Assembly: GCA_031292385.1 (NCBI GenBank)
Contig: JARLHE010000050.1
Location: 1-36,540 of the forward strand
DNA length: 36,540 bases
Direction: 5' to 3'
From: Oligoflexia bacterium
GTDB lineage: Bacteria > Bdellovibrionota > UBA1018
Shown here: positions 1-8,169 of the stretch, piece by piece
Layout of the letters: each line of letters starts with the position of its first letter
Position numbering within the stretch: the first letter of the stretch is position 1
Made by a program: the position numbers and the translations under genes
The notes under the pieces: generated by a model
What the model saw: the letters and a program-made list of their open reading frames with translations, nothing else
What the model was told of the DNA's origin: nothing
Database searches by the model: none

Positions 1-186
1 ACGCGTAGTATCTCGGCCCACCACCTATCGGCGCATCCAGATCGCCTTAGAAAGTGCCACGCACCAAAACGACAAGTTTTTACAAAAAATAAAATCCAGC
101 ACGAAAAAGGGAAGCTCGCCGTAGAGAATGATGCGCCGCAAGAATGACTTTGATGTAGCCTGTGCACCCAGCACGAGTTAGAACCA
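1..186. other. Leader of alaS, possibly with the 3' end of an upstream gene
   Basis: No complete gene fits here. Two + frames are open from the left edge: frame 2 runs to a TAG at 122-124 and frame 1 to a TGA near 145. Either could be the tail of an upstream gene; the frame 2 product, rich in Arg, Lys and Ser, looks slightly more protein-like, but no family is recognisable. The stretch 75-110 is AT-rich and may contain promoter elements for alaS, although no convincing -35/-10 pair was found. No T-box-like structure was recognised. Confidence 0.3.
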
Positions 187-2844
187 ATGATTATGTTAGC
201 TGCCGAAATTCGCTCCAAATTCCTGAAATACTTTGAAAAGAACGGCCACACGGTTGTCGCCAGCTCATCGCTGGTCCCGCAAAATGACCCGACGCTTCTC
301 TTTACGAACGCCGGCATGAACCAATTCAAAGACGTATTTCTCGGAAAAGATCCGCGGCCGTATACCCGCGCGGCGTCCTCGCAAAAATGCGTGCGCGCGG
401 GCGGCAAGCATAACGATCTCGAAAACGTCGGCTACACCGCGCGCCACCATACCTTCTTCGAGATGCTCGGAAATTTTTCCTTCGGCGATTATTTCAAAAA
501 AGAAGCGATCCACTTTGCCTGGAAATTCGTCACCGAAGAATTGAAGCTCCCCAAGGAACTGCTCTACGTCACCGTCTTCGAAAAAGACGATGAAGCGGCC
601 GAGATCTGGCACAAGCAGGAAGGCGTTCCGCTCGAACGAATTTACCGCTTCGGCGAAAAAGACAACTTCTGGTCCATGGGCGACACCGGCCCGTGCGGCC
701 CGTGCAGCGAAATCTTCATCGATCGCGGCGAAAAATACAGCTGCGGCAAGCCCACCTGCGCCATGGGCTGCGATTGCGACCGCTACATGGAGTTTTGGAA
801 TCTCGTCTTCATGCAGTTCGACCGTGATTCAACCGGCAAGCTCAATCCGCTGCCCCGCCCCTCGGTCGATACCGGCGCGGGCCTTGAGCGGCTCGCCTCG
901 ATCCTGCAAAAAGTCGACACCAACTACGACACCGACATCTTCCAATCCATCATCGCGCAGACGGCAAAGCTCGCGGGCACGCCGTACGACCGGAACTCGC
1001 CCTCGGCGTTTTCGTTCCGCGTGATCGCCGATCACTCGCGCGCGACCACGTTTCTCATCGGCGACGGGGTTTTGCCTTCGAACGAAGGCCGCGGTTACGT
1101 GCTCAGACGAATCATCCGCCGCGCGATCCGCTACGGAAAGAAGCTGGGCTTTACCGGCCCGTTCCTGCACAAAACCGCCTCGTTCGTGATCGATCAGATG
1201 AAAGAAGCCTATCCGGACCTGATCGAAAAGCGCGCGTTCATCGAGAAAGCGATCCTGGCGGAAGAGGAACAGTTTTTCCGCACTCTCGAGCGCGGCTTGG
1301 CGCTGCTTGACGAAGAGATGCAGAAGCTCGGCAAGGCCGGCTCCGTGCTCAGCGGCGAAGTCGCCTTCAAACTTTACGACACCTTCGGCTTTCCGCTCGA
1401 CCTCACGCGCGTGATCCTGAACGAAAAAGGCTTCTCAGTGGATGAAGCCGGTTTCGAGACGTCGATGGAACGGCAGCGCGAAATGGCGCGCAAGAACTGG
1501 AAAGGTTCCGGCGACGAGGCCGTGAACGCCGCCTATCTCAAAATCACGGCCGAGCTCAAAGCCGCCGGCAAGCTTCCGAAGTTCGTGGGCTACGACAAGA
1601 TCGATGAAGAAGGCGAATGCATCGCCATCATTCCCTCGAACGACAAGGCCGAGGACGGCTCGCCGGTCATCGAAGCCGTGTTCTCGAGCACGCCGTTTTA
1701 CGGCGAGAGCGGCGGACAGAAAGGCGACCGGGGCCGCGTGATCTCGGACAGCTTCGAGGGCGAAGTCGTCGACGTGCAGCGCCCGACCCCGGAGCTGATC
1801 GTCGCGCACATCCGTCCGCGCAAGGGCATGCTCAGCGTGGGCAACCGCTACCTGCAGCAGACGGATGCCGAGCTTCGCGCGCTCACCGCGCGCAACCACA
1901 CCGCGACTCATCTTTTGCACTGGGCATTGCGAGAAGTCCTTGGCAAGCACGTCAAGCAGGCGGGATCGGTGGTTCAATCCGATTTCTTGCGTTTCGACTT
2001 CAGCCACTTCCAGCCGATGACCGAGGCCGAGCTCACCGAAGTTGAAGACATGATCAACCGCAAGGTCTGGAGCGCTTTCGCCGTCTCCAAGCGGGAGATG
2101 AACAAAGATCAGGCGATCGCGGCGGGCGCCATCGCGTTTTTCGGGGAAAAATACGGCGACCGCGTTCGCGTCGTCCAGGTCGGCGATTTTTCGACCGAGC
2201 TTTGCGGCGGCACTCACGTCGACAACTCGAGCGAGATCAGCCTTTTCAAGATCGGCAACGAAAGCGGGATCGCCGCCGGCGTCCGCCGAATCGTCGCGTA
2301 CACGTCGAAAGGCGCGTTCGATTATCTGCGCGCGCGCGATAACGACCTGAAAGCGATTCGGGACAAGCTCAAAGCTTCGACGGTCGAGGAAATCCCCGGC
2401 AAACTCGACAAGATGATCCAAACCGAGCGCGAGCTTCGGAAAACGATCGAGCAATTCCAAGCCAAGAGCGCGAGCGGCGAGGTCGATGAAATGCTCGCCA
2501 AAGCGGTCGAAATTCCCGGCGGACGAATCGTGACCGGCATCGCGACCGCCGACGCCGCCGGCATCAAGCGCCTGCGCGATCTTGCCGACCGAATCAAGCA
2601 AAAGGCCCCCGATTCGATTCTCGTCCTCGGCATGGACGAAGGCGGCAAAGCGTCCCTGGTTGTGGGCGTGGGTCCGCAAGCGCCGAAAATCATCGGCGCG
2701 GGTGACTTGCTCAAGGAATTGGCGCCCCTGATCGACGGGCGAGGCGGCGGGAAGCCTGATTTCGCGCAAGCCGGCGGCACGAGGGCTGCCGGGCTGCCGG
2801 AAGCCATGAAACAAGCGATTTTACGGGTTAAAAAAGGAAACTGA
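187..2844 (+). CDS. alaS: Alanine--tRNA ligase
   Basis: Cytoplasmic class II synthetase that charges tRNA-Ala with alanine and clears mischarged Ser/Gly-tRNA-Ala. The 885 residues match the usual full length (about 875). Seen in order: the N-terminal catalytic core with TNAGMNQFK and the GDTGPCGPCSE motif; a cysteine-rich stretch (CGKPTCAMGCDCDR) common in many bacterial AlaRS; motif 3 DTGAGLERLASI; the editing domain with metal ligands H571 and H575 (HTATH) and C673/H677 (CGGTH); and a C-terminal DHHA1-type domain ending near GGGKPDFAQAGG. Two in-frame ATGs lie 6 nt apart (187 and 193); neither has a strong ribosome site, so the start may be 193. The next gene begins 4 nt after the stop, so the two are probably co-transcribed. 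Confidence 0.98.
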   Translation: MIMLAAEIRSKFLKYFEKNGHTVVASSSLVPQNDPTLLFTNAGMNQFKDVFLGKDPRPYTRAASSQKCVRAGGKHNDLENVGYTARHHTFFEMLGNFSFGDYFKKEAIHFAWKFVTEELKLPKELLYVTVFEKDDEAAEIWHKQEGVPLERIYRFGEKDNFWSMGDTGPCGPCSEIFIDRGEKYSCGKPTCAMGCDCDRYMEFWNLVFMQFDRDSTGKLNPLPRPSVDTGAGLERLASILQKVDTNYDTDIFQSIIAQTAKLAGTPYDRNSPSAFSFRVIADHSRATTFLIGDGVLPSNEGRGYVLRRIIRRAIRYGKKLGFTGPFLHKTASFVIDQMKEAYPDLIEKRAFIEKAILAEEEQFFRTLERGLALLDEEMQKLGKAGSVLSGEVAFKLYDTFGFPLDLTRVILNEKGFSVDEAGFETSMERQREMARKNWKGSGDEAVNAAYLKITAELKAAGKLPKFVGYDKIDEEGECIAIIPSNDKAEDGSPVIEAVFSSTPFYGESGGQKGDRGRVISDSFEGEVVDVQRPTPELIVAHIRPRKGMLSVGNRYLQQTDAELRALTARNHTATHLLHWALREVLGKHVKQAGSVVQSDFLRFDFSHFQPMTEAELTEVEDMINRKVWSAFAVSKREMNKDQAIAAGAIAFFGEKYGDRVRVVQVGDFSTELCGGTHVDNSSEISLFKIGNESGIAAGVRRIVAYTSKGAFDYLRARDNDLKAIRDKLKASTVEEIPGKLDKMIQTERELRKTIEQFQAKSASGEVDEMLAKAVEIPGGRIVTGIATADAAGIKRLRDLADRIKQKAPDSILVLGMDEGGKASLVVGVGPQAPKIIGAGDLLKELAPLIDGRGGGKPDFAQAGGTRAAGLPEAMKQAILRVKKGN

Positions 2845-2848
2845 AGAC

Positions 2849-4678
2849 ATGAAGCTAGACCAACTGTCCCGCTGGGCAACTCCACTGATGATCACCTGGG
2901 CGGTTTGCGCGATCATGACGACATCCTGCACCCACAAGAAGCATCCCGAGGACGCCAAGCTCGCCGTATTCAGCGTCGCGCTGGTCGATGACGTCAAAAC
3001 GATGGACCCGGCCAATGCTTACGATTCCGTGAGCAACGACGTTTTGCCGAATATTTTGGAATCGCCTTACCAGTACTCCTATCTTTCGGACACCGTCAAA
3101 GTCGAGCCGCTGCTCGCCGCTTCGATGCCGCAGTACTCGAAAGACCGCCTCACCCTGACCGTCCCTCTTCGTCACGGAATCCATTTCGCCGATGATACCT
3201 GCTTCAAAGCGACGAACGGCAAGGGCCGCGAGCTCGTGGCCCAGGACCTGGTCAATTCCATCAAGCGCTTGGCTATCCCCTCGATCGACTCGCAAGGATG
3301 GTGGATCCTCGACGGCAAAGTCGCGGGCATCAACGCCTTCCGCGACTCCCTAACCAAGGCCGGCAACTACAACTCGAAAGAATTCGCCGCGGCCTTCGCG
3401 CAACCGGTTGAAGGCATCAAGGCGATCGACGATTACACGGTTCAGTTCAAGCTGCTGAAACCGTATCCGCAACTCGTTTACATTTTAACCATGGGCTTCA
3501 CTTCGGTCATTCCGCACGAAGCGGTCGAAGCGTACGCCGACGAAAAAGGGAACATCTTCGAGCACCCCGTCGGCACGGGTCCGTTCATGTTGAAACGCTG
3601 GGATCGCAATCACGAAATCGTTTTGGACCGCAATCCCGGCTTTCACCCTGACTTCTACCCGACTCAGGCGTCGGCCGAATTTCAACGCAAAGGCTACCTG
3701 GCGGACACCGGAAAAACGCTGCCGTTTCTCGATCGCATCCGCTTCGAAATCATCAAAGAAGGCCAGCCGACCTGGCTGGGATTCTTGAAAGGCGATCAGG
3801 ACGCCATCCAGCTCCCCAAGGACAACATGGCTCAAGCCATCGTCAACCGCACCAATCTCGCGCCAGACCTGGAAGCAAAGGGCATCCGGCTCACGATTGA
3901 AACGGGCGTCACGGTCTTTTACGTCAGCTTCAACATGAAGGACAAATTGGTCGGCTCCAACAAGTACCTCCGCCAGGCGCTTTCGTCCGCGATCGACCGC
4001 GAGCAGTTGATCGACCTTTTCACCAACGGCACCAGCAAAAAGCAAGTGACCGCGCTTCCGCCCGGCGTCGCCGATCGACCGGACGTCAAAGAAATCAAAT
4101 ACGACTACAACCTCGCGCGCGCGAAAGAGCTGCTCAAAAAGGCCGGCTACCCCGACGGCAAGGGCTTGCCGCCTTTGACGATCGAAATGCAGGGATCCGC
4201 CACCACGGACAGGCAACTCGGCGATTTTTTCACCAAGGCCTGGAGCGCGATCGGCGTCCACGTCACTCCTTCGCTCAATACGTTTCCCGCCTACCTGGAA
4301 AAAATGAAGCACGCCAACTTCCAAATCTCTTCCGACGGTTGGGTGATGGATTATCCGGACGGAGAAAATATCTACCAGCTGCTTTACGGGCAGAACGCAT
4401 CGCCGGGGCCGGCGAACGCGAACTTCAATAACCCGGAAATGAACAAACTCTACTCGCAGATGGCCGTGATGGAGTCGGGTCCGGCGCGAGCGGCGATCGT
4501 CGCCAAAATGGACGAGATCCAGCAAGAAGAGGTGCCTTGGGCTTTAGGCTACTACTACGCGCGCTACGATCTTTCGCATCCTTGGATCTCGAATTACCGC
4601 ACCGGGGACATCATCCAAAACCGGTACAAATACTTCCGGACGGATGCGGCGATTCGGAAGCGGTATCTTGGTAACTAA
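2849..4678 (+). CDS. Peptide ABC transporter substrate-binding lipoprotein (SBP_bac_5 family)
   Basis: Periplasmic solute-binding protein of the OppA/DppA type, expected to capture oligopeptides or similar ligands. The 609-residue length is normal for the family. The N-terminus has a hydrophobic signal segment ending in a lipobox-like TTSC (Cys27), so it is probably lipid-anchored, although Thr at -3 is atypical. Family hallmarks are the KTMDPANAYD opening strand, VGTGPFMLKRW near residues 247-257, a NMKD...LRQALSSAIDRE segment, and YNLARAKELLKKAGYPDG near 415-432. An AAGGAAA ribosome site inside the alaS tail precedes the ATG. No permease or ATPase gene follows in this window, so it is an orphan receptor here. 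The specific ligand cannot be read from the sequence. Confidence 0.9.
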   Translation: MKLDQLSRWATPLMITWAVCAIMTTSCTHKKHPEDAKLAVFSVALVDDVKTMDPANAYDSVSNDVLPNILESPYQYSYLSDTVKVEPLLAASMPQYSKDRLTLTVPLRHGIHFADDTCFKATNGKGRELVAQDLVNSIKRLAIPSIDSQGWWILDGKVAGINAFRDSLTKAGNYNSKEFAAAFAQPVEGIKAIDDYTVQFKLLKPYPQLVYILTMGFTSVIPHEAVEAYADEKGNIFEHPVGTGPFMLKRWDRNHEIVLDRNPGFHPDFYPTQASAEFQRKGYLADTGKTLPFLDRIRFEIIKEGQPTWLGFLKGDQDAIQLPKDNMAQAIVNRTNLAPDLEAKGIRLTIETGVTVFYVSFNMKDKLVGSNKYLRQALSSAIDREQLIDLFTNGTSKKQVTALPPGVADRPDVKEIKYDYNLARAKELLKKAGYPDGKGLPPLTIEMQGSATTDRQLGDFFTKAWSAIGVHVTPSLNTFPAYLEKMKHANFQISSDGWVMDYPDGENIYQLLYGQNASPGPANANFNNPEMNKLYSQMAVMESGPARAAIVAKMDEIQQEEVPWALGYYYARYDLSHPWISNYRTGDIIQNRYKYFRTDAAIRKRYLGN

Positions 4679-5032
4679 GGAGCCTGCGCAAGAAAAGGGT
4701 GTCGGGCAGCCGTTCCGGTGATTCAGGGTCAGTTAGCTGGAAACAGGAAGCTGGCTCTGGAACTGAAACTGTGAGCGAGCTCCGCCCCTCTGGTAGCAAC
4801 TCGTCGCGAATCTTGCTTTTTGAGTGGAACAATCGGACATTGTCGTTCTGACTTTTCCGCCATTACAGCTGCGTCTTTCGAATGCTGGGCACTCACGCAA
4901 CATAGATCCACTTAAATTGTGGCATCCGGCCGTGCCGGCATCAATGCAGCAGCTAATTCACCCTGAGCCCGAGCCGGCCCCCGGAACCAGGGCCGGTTTC
5001 CCGCTCCCCGCTGACCGCCCCTGTAACTCTGA
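4679..5032. other. 354-nt convergent intergenic region without a recognised gene
   Basis: This lies between two converging genes. The short open frames in it (73, 60 and 114 codons) have no ribosome site, signal sequence or recognisable family and are rejected. Two small GC-rich inverted repeats are visible: CCGGC-CGT-GCCGG at 4926-4938 and a 7-bp stem at 4974-4996. No tRNA T-loop sequence or repeat array was found. It probably holds only transcription-termination structures. Confidence 0.5.
4974..4996 (+). terminator. Possible terminator hairpin between converging genes
   Basis: CCGGCCC (4974-4980) pairs perfectly with GGGCCGG (4990-4996) around a 9-nt loop and is followed by TTTC on the + strand. 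The U-run is short and the hairpin lies about 300 nt after the peptide-binding gene, so its use as an intrinsic terminator is uncertain. Confidence 0.3.
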
Positions 5033-6007
5033 TTACCCGGCTTTTTTCGCCGGCGGCGCCTGGCGCAGAATGACCGACGCCAGCATATCGACCAAATGCC
5101 GGTCGAACTTTCCCGGGTCTTTACGAAGAATCTCGATCGCCATTTCCGGCTTGTACGCCTCGCGATAAGGGCGTCGGCTGATCAAGGCGCTGAACGCATC
5201 GGCCAAGCCCACGATCCGCGCGGGATAATACATGGTCGGGCCCGATATGCCGTTGGGGTAGCCTTTGCCGTTGGGCTGCTCGTGATGCTGATAAATGATA
5301 TAGCGCACTTCTTCGGGCACTTCGCCCGTTTCGCCGAGCATTTCGAGGCCGAGCTTCGGATGCTTTCTCATTTCTTCACGCTCGAGGGTGCTGAACTCTT
5401 CGGTTGAATTCATGATTTCCGGAGGCAGCTGCACGGAGCCGATGTCGTGAAGGAATCCTCCCAAGCCCACCAGCTCCAGCAAGCGCCGGTCAAACATGCC
5501 GCTTGCCTTGGCGATGAAGAGACTGAAGATCGAAACCGCGATCGAGTGATAATAAAGATAATCGGCGTGCGAGGCGAGCTTCAGGATCAACGCCAGGCTC
5601 TGCGGGCGCTCGCCCATCACCTTCACGTAGTTGCCGATAAGTTTGCGGGTATCGGCCACGGTTTCGTCGCGGACCGACAGCTGGACGAAAATTTCGGCCA
5701 TATTCTGCTCGGTCATATTCAGAAGCGTCGCGATTTTTTTCTCGTTGGTCGTGTTCGGGTCGTTAAAAATCTCGATCGCGGGCCGGGAAACGAATGCTTG
5801 ATACGCGGCCAGATCGTGGGCGCGGATAAAGAGATGCGTCACGCCCTTCTGAATGTAATGAGCAAGCCGCTTATAATCGACTCCGGTCGACTTCGAGAAG
5901 ATATGCGCGACATTTTCGTCCGACAGCTTGAGAAACACGTCGAAGTTGATATCGCGAGTGGCGCTTCGGAAGGTCTCGATTGGAATAGGTATTAATTCAT
6001 CAGCCAT
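5033..6007 (-). CDS. HD-GYP domain cyclic-di-GMP phosphodiesterase
   Basis: Expected to hydrolyse cyclic di-GMP and so influence motility, surface attachment or cell-cycle choices. The 324-residue protein has an N-terminal module of about 130 residues (PIPIETFR..., then FDVFLKLSDENVAHIF), the type often found ahead of HD-GYP domains, and no membrane segment. The HD-GYP domain covers about 150-320: H154, the HD pair H187/D188 in FLHDIG, H216, HHE at 241-243, the GYP signature NGKGYP at 246-251, and D270 in GLADAFSALISRRPYR. All residues expected for an active HD-GYP enzyme appear present. The ATG at 6005-6007 has only a weak AAGAGA site. The gene diverges from the small exported-protein gene at 6136, so the 128-nt gap must hold promoters for both. 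Confidence 0.92.
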   Translation of the reverse strand: MADELIPIPIETFRSATRDINFDVFLKLSDENVAHIFSKSTGVDYKRLAHYIQKGVTHLFIRAHDLAAYQAFVSRPAIEIFNDPNTTNEKKIATLLNMTEQNMAEIFVQLSVRDETVADTRKLIGNYVKVMGERPQSLALILKLASHADYLYYHSIAVSIFSLFIAKASGMFDRRLLELVGLGGFLHDIGSVQLPPEIMNSTEEFSTLEREEMRKHPKLGLEMLGETGEVPEEVRYIIYQHHEQPNGKGYPNGISGPTMYYPARIVGLADAFSALISRRPYREAYKPEMAIEILRKDPGKFDRHLVDMLASVILRQAPPAKKAG

Positions 6008-6085
6008 GATCTCTTATCGGCCAGCCGAAGCTAAAGCTGAGCGACAAAATACTGGCGCTCGACGATCCGGCGCCGCACTTCACAC

Positions 6086-6112
6086 TCAAGCTTTTTTTAC
6101 CGACTCCGATAG
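6086..6112 (+). promoter_or_regulatory. Sigma-28 (FliA)-like promoter candidate
   Basis: TCAAGCTT, 11 nt, then TCCGATAG. This matches the enterobacterial FliA consensus (TAAAGTTT-N11-GCCGATAA) at 6 of 8 and 6 of 8 positions with exact spacing. It lies 24 nt upstream of the TTG start at 6136. A chance match is possible, and no promoter model for this lineage was available. Confidence 0.35.
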
Positions 6113-6135
6113 ATAGGTCAGAGAGGACACGGAAA

Positions 6136-6558
6136 TTGAACTCGCCCCGTAACCGAGCCATCACGATCGCGCTCATGACCGCCACCATCGGCGCCGTGCT
6201 GAGCGGCAATCCCCGCATTTGCCGCGCCAGTGACTTCGTCGTCTACAGCGTCTATCAAAGCTTGTGGATGGGTGACCCCAAAGACGTGCCCCAAAAAGAT
6301 TACTACGTGAATATGGGAAGCGCCGACGGCATCCGGGACGGATCCGTCCTGGAAGTGATGCGCAAGATTTCCACCTATGACCTGCTCAGCGAAAAGCTTT
6401 ACAAAGACATGCAATTTCCCATCGCCCGACTCAAAGTGATTCACGTCGAAGGGAACGCGGCGATCGCCCGCCTGGAAAAGCTACTGCCTCCGGAGGCGAC
6501 CCCCGCCCTCACCACTCACGCCGTCCTGGTTGGCGATTCAGTCAAGCTCGCGCGTTAA
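6136..6558 (+). CDS. Small exported protein, function unknown
   Basis: A 140-residue protein with an N-terminal signal peptide (RNR, then a hydrophobic run, probable cleavage after CRA before SDF), so periplasmic. The mature part contains YYVNMGSADGIRDGSVLEV, then a segment ending in VLVGDSVKLAR. This 'number of the gift: G-x-x-D-G-x-x-x-G-x-x-x-x-V ... GD' pattern resembles the small beta-domain at the C-terminus of FlgT and CsgG-like envelope proteins; the resemblance is by eye and weak. The start is TTG: an AGAGG ribosome site sits 9 nt upstream, and this start gives the full signal peptide. The next ATG (6175) would cut into it. The last 21 nt overlap the 3' end of the opposing ssb gene. 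A sigma-28-like promoter precedes it. Confidence 0.7.
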   Translation: MNSPRNRAITIALMTATIGAVLSGNPRICRASDFVVYSVYQSLWMGDPKDVPQKDYYVNMGSADGIRDGSVLEVMRKISTYDLLSEKLYKDMQFPIARLKVIHVEGNAAIARLEKLLPPEATPALTTHAVLVGDSVKLAR

Positions 6559-6969
6559 GGATTCCTCAACCGCCGTCTCCGATTCCTTGGACGCCCGGCT
6601 CGCCCCCACGCTGAGAAACCCAACGCTGTCGGCATGGACTTCAAAAGCCACTCGCTTGACGTTGTCTTTATCGACGTACTTCCGATTTCGAAGCGACCCC
6701 TCAATAAAAACCGAGTGTCCCTTGCGAAGACGCTGTGCGCAAACCTCCCCCTGACGGCCCCAGGCAACCACTCGGTGCCAGATGGTCTCGTCTTTATAGC
6801 CCGAGGGATAAACCGACGGATCCAGCGCATTGCCGCTTTCCGCGTCTGTCCTCGTTCTGCGAGCGGTGGCCAGGCTGAACTGGACCAGGGGGATTCCGCT
6901 TTTGGTTTCCCGTTGCACAGGGTCAGCGCCGAGGCGCCCAATGAGAATAATTTTATTCAGGTCTTTCAT
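6538..6969 (-). CDS. ssb: Single-stranded DNA-binding protein
   Basis: Binds and protects single-stranded DNA during replication, repair and recombination. The 143-residue protein starts MKDLNKIILIGRLGADP and shows the OB-fold pattern: VQFSLAT near 28-34, ETIWHRVVAWGRQGEVCAQRLRKG near 61-84, FIEGSLRNRKY near 88-98 and the closing ADSVGFL near 113-119. A strong AAGGAGAT ribosome site sits about 7 nt before the ATG. Oddly, the C-terminus ends in ESLTRELD and lacks the acidic DDxPF tip through which canonical SSB recruits partner proteins. It also carries an insert (SGNALDPSVYPSGYKDE) between the strands. It may be a second, specialised SSB. Confidence 0.9.
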   Translation of the reverse strand: MKDLNKIILIGRLGADPVQRETKSGIPLVQFSLATARRTRTDAESGNALDPSVYPSGYKDETIWHRVVAWGRQGEVCAQRLRKGHSVFIEGSLRNRKYVDKDNVKRVAFEVHADSVGFLSVGASRASKESETAVEESLTRELD

Positions 6970-7099
6970 GATTCGATCTCCTTAGGCCCGGCGGAGTTGC
7001 GAGCCCCATGCTCACGAAAGCCCCGGAGAACGAACAAGCCGCAAAAAATCCATACAGGAAGGCGTGATTTCAGACCACGCAACCTCAAATATGCTTTTC

Positions 7100-7118
7100 A
7101 TTTCAGATAGACTGAAAT
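7100..7118. promoter_or_regulatory. Perfect inverted repeat upstream of pal
   Basis: ATTTCAG and CTGAAAT form 7-bp arms around the 5-nt spacer ATAGA, ending 27 nt before the pal ATG. A further direct copy of ATTTCAGA lies at 7067-7074. It could be an operator dyad for ssb/pal or a hairpin in the pal leader. No U-run follows, so it is not a terminator. Confidence 0.4.
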
Positions 7119-7145
7119 ATCCTGAGGCAAACCTTCGGAGGAATT

Positions 7146-7661
7146 ATGACCTTTCGCTTTAAGCGTTTATCTTTGATTTCAGGACTTGCCGGTCTTACGG
7201 CCATCATTGCTTTGGGCATCGGATCCGGATGCGCCAGTAAAAAGACTCAGGCGGAAAATGAAAATGCACCTGTGATCGCCAACGCGGACGAAAATGCTGC
7301 CGGCGATTCGGACTCGGGAAAAGCCATGGGACTGGAAACGGTTCACTTTCCTTTCGACTCATTCACCTTGGACAGCAAGGGAAAGAGCACCTTGAAAGCG
7401 AATGCGGAAATCCTGAAGGCTCACCCCAGCGTGAAAATTCAAATTGAAGGGCACTGCGATGCCCGCGGCGGTATCCAGTACAACATCGCCCTCGGTGAAA
7501 AGCGCGCGAACGCCGTGAAGAATTACCTCACCGACATGGAAATCTCCGGCGACCGCGTGACGACGATCAGCTTCGGCAAAGAAAGACCAGTCGATCCTGG
7601 AACGACGGAAGAAGCTTATGCCAAAAATCGTCGCGCGAACTTCGTCATTACCTCTCACTAA
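7146..7661 (+). CDS. pal: Peptidoglycan-associated lipoprotein (OmpA family)
   Basis: Outer-membrane lipoprotein that tethers the envelope to peptidoglycan, normally with the Tol system. Residues 1-28 form a signal peptide with lipobox GSGC (Cys29). A short acidic linker precedes an OmpA-like domain at about 66-171: VHFPFDSFTLD, EGHCDARGG, YNIALGEKRANAVKNYL and a closing NRRANFVI. The GHCD aspartate and the NRR arginine are the expected peptidoglycan-contacting residues. The 171-residue length is typical of Pal. GGAGGA lies about 5 nt before the ATG. The next gene starts inside the last 44 nt. No tolQRAB genes are in the window. Confidence 0.93.
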   Translation: MTFRFKRLSLISGLAGLTAIIALGIGSGCASKKTQAENENAPVIANADENAAGDSDSGKAMGLETVHFPFDSFTLDSKGKSTLKANAEILKAHPSVKIQIEGHCDARGGIQYNIALGEKRANAVKNYLTDMEISGDRVTTISFGKERPVDPGTTEEAYAKNRRANFVITSH

Positions 7662-8115
7662 GCGGTTCTATGCGAGCGCGGCCCTCGTCTTCGTGACTAC
7701 GGGCGCGCTCGCATCGCTTTTTTCCTGCTCCCTCGCCGCCACTCGCCCTGTCCAAGAAATGTCCGATGCCAGCGCCGCGATCAAGGCGGCTAAGGGCATT
7801 CAAGCCGACACCATCGCTCCTGAACTTTATCGCGAAGCGAACGAATGGTGGAGACGGGCACGCCACGAATACCGGTTCAAGAATTTCGATCTCGCTTCGC
7901 AATACGCCAAAAAAGCGAGACTGCTCGCCGAACAAGCCGAATTTGAAGCCATGCAAAGCAGCGGACAACGGGCCGAAGCTCCGGCACCGGAGCCAACCCC
8001 CACCTCCACGTCGGCCCCCTATGCTTATCCGACTCCCACGGCAATTCCTGCCGAGTCAGTGCCCAAAGGCACTCCGGGCGGCGGCATTCCGACGCCGAGC
8101 GGCGGCGGCTCATGA
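7618..8115 (+). CDS. DUF4398-like envelope lipoprotein
   Basis: A 165-residue predicted lipoprotein. A basic start and hydrophobic segment lead to lipobox LFSC (Cys37). Residues about 40-112 (RPVQEMSDASAAIKAA to AEQAEFEAM) form an Ala/Glu-rich helical domain of the DUF4398 type, with the typical APELYREANEWWRRA stretch. The last 50 residues are a Pro/Thr/Gly-rich tail, possibly a wall-spanning linker. The ATG at 7618 lies inside pal and is preceded by GGAAGAAG, so translation is probably coupled by a 44-nt overlap; no other in-frame ATG lies before the signal segment. Its position after pal and before the TPR lipoprotein suggests an envelope-integrity role; the biochemical function is unknown. 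Confidence 0.82.
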   Translation: MPKIVARTSSLPLTKRFYASAALVFVTTGALASLFSCSLAATRPVQEMSDASAAIKAAKGIQADTIAPELYREANEWWRRARHEYRFKNFDLASQYAKKARLLAEQAEFEAMQSSGQRAEAPAPEPTPTSTSAPYAYPTPTAIPAESVPKGTPGGGIPTPSGGGS

Positions 8116-8169
8116 AGGGCATTGCCCGAATTTGTAATGATGAGCTATTCTCACAGGATGCATGCAACC

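Noticed and set aside
1435..2814. 459-codon open frame antisense to alaS
   Set aside because: It mirrors a fully conserved gene, and its product is an Arg/Ala/Asp-rich composition typical of antisense frames in GC-rich DNA.
3485..4525. 346-codon minus-strand frame
   Set aside because: Antisense to the peptide-binding gene; no signature, no ribosome site.
4679..5032. Possible tRNA or small RNA in the convergent gap
   Set aside because: No T-loop sequence or cloverleaf stems; only small hairpins are seen.
4824..5168. 114-codon + frame in the convergent gap
   Set aside because: Runs into the HD-GYP coding region antisense and has no start signal or protein-like composition.
8122..8169. Upstream TTG and ATG starts for the TPR lipoprotein
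   Set aside because: They would put 4-16 extra residues before a canonical MKKN lipoprotein signal peptide.
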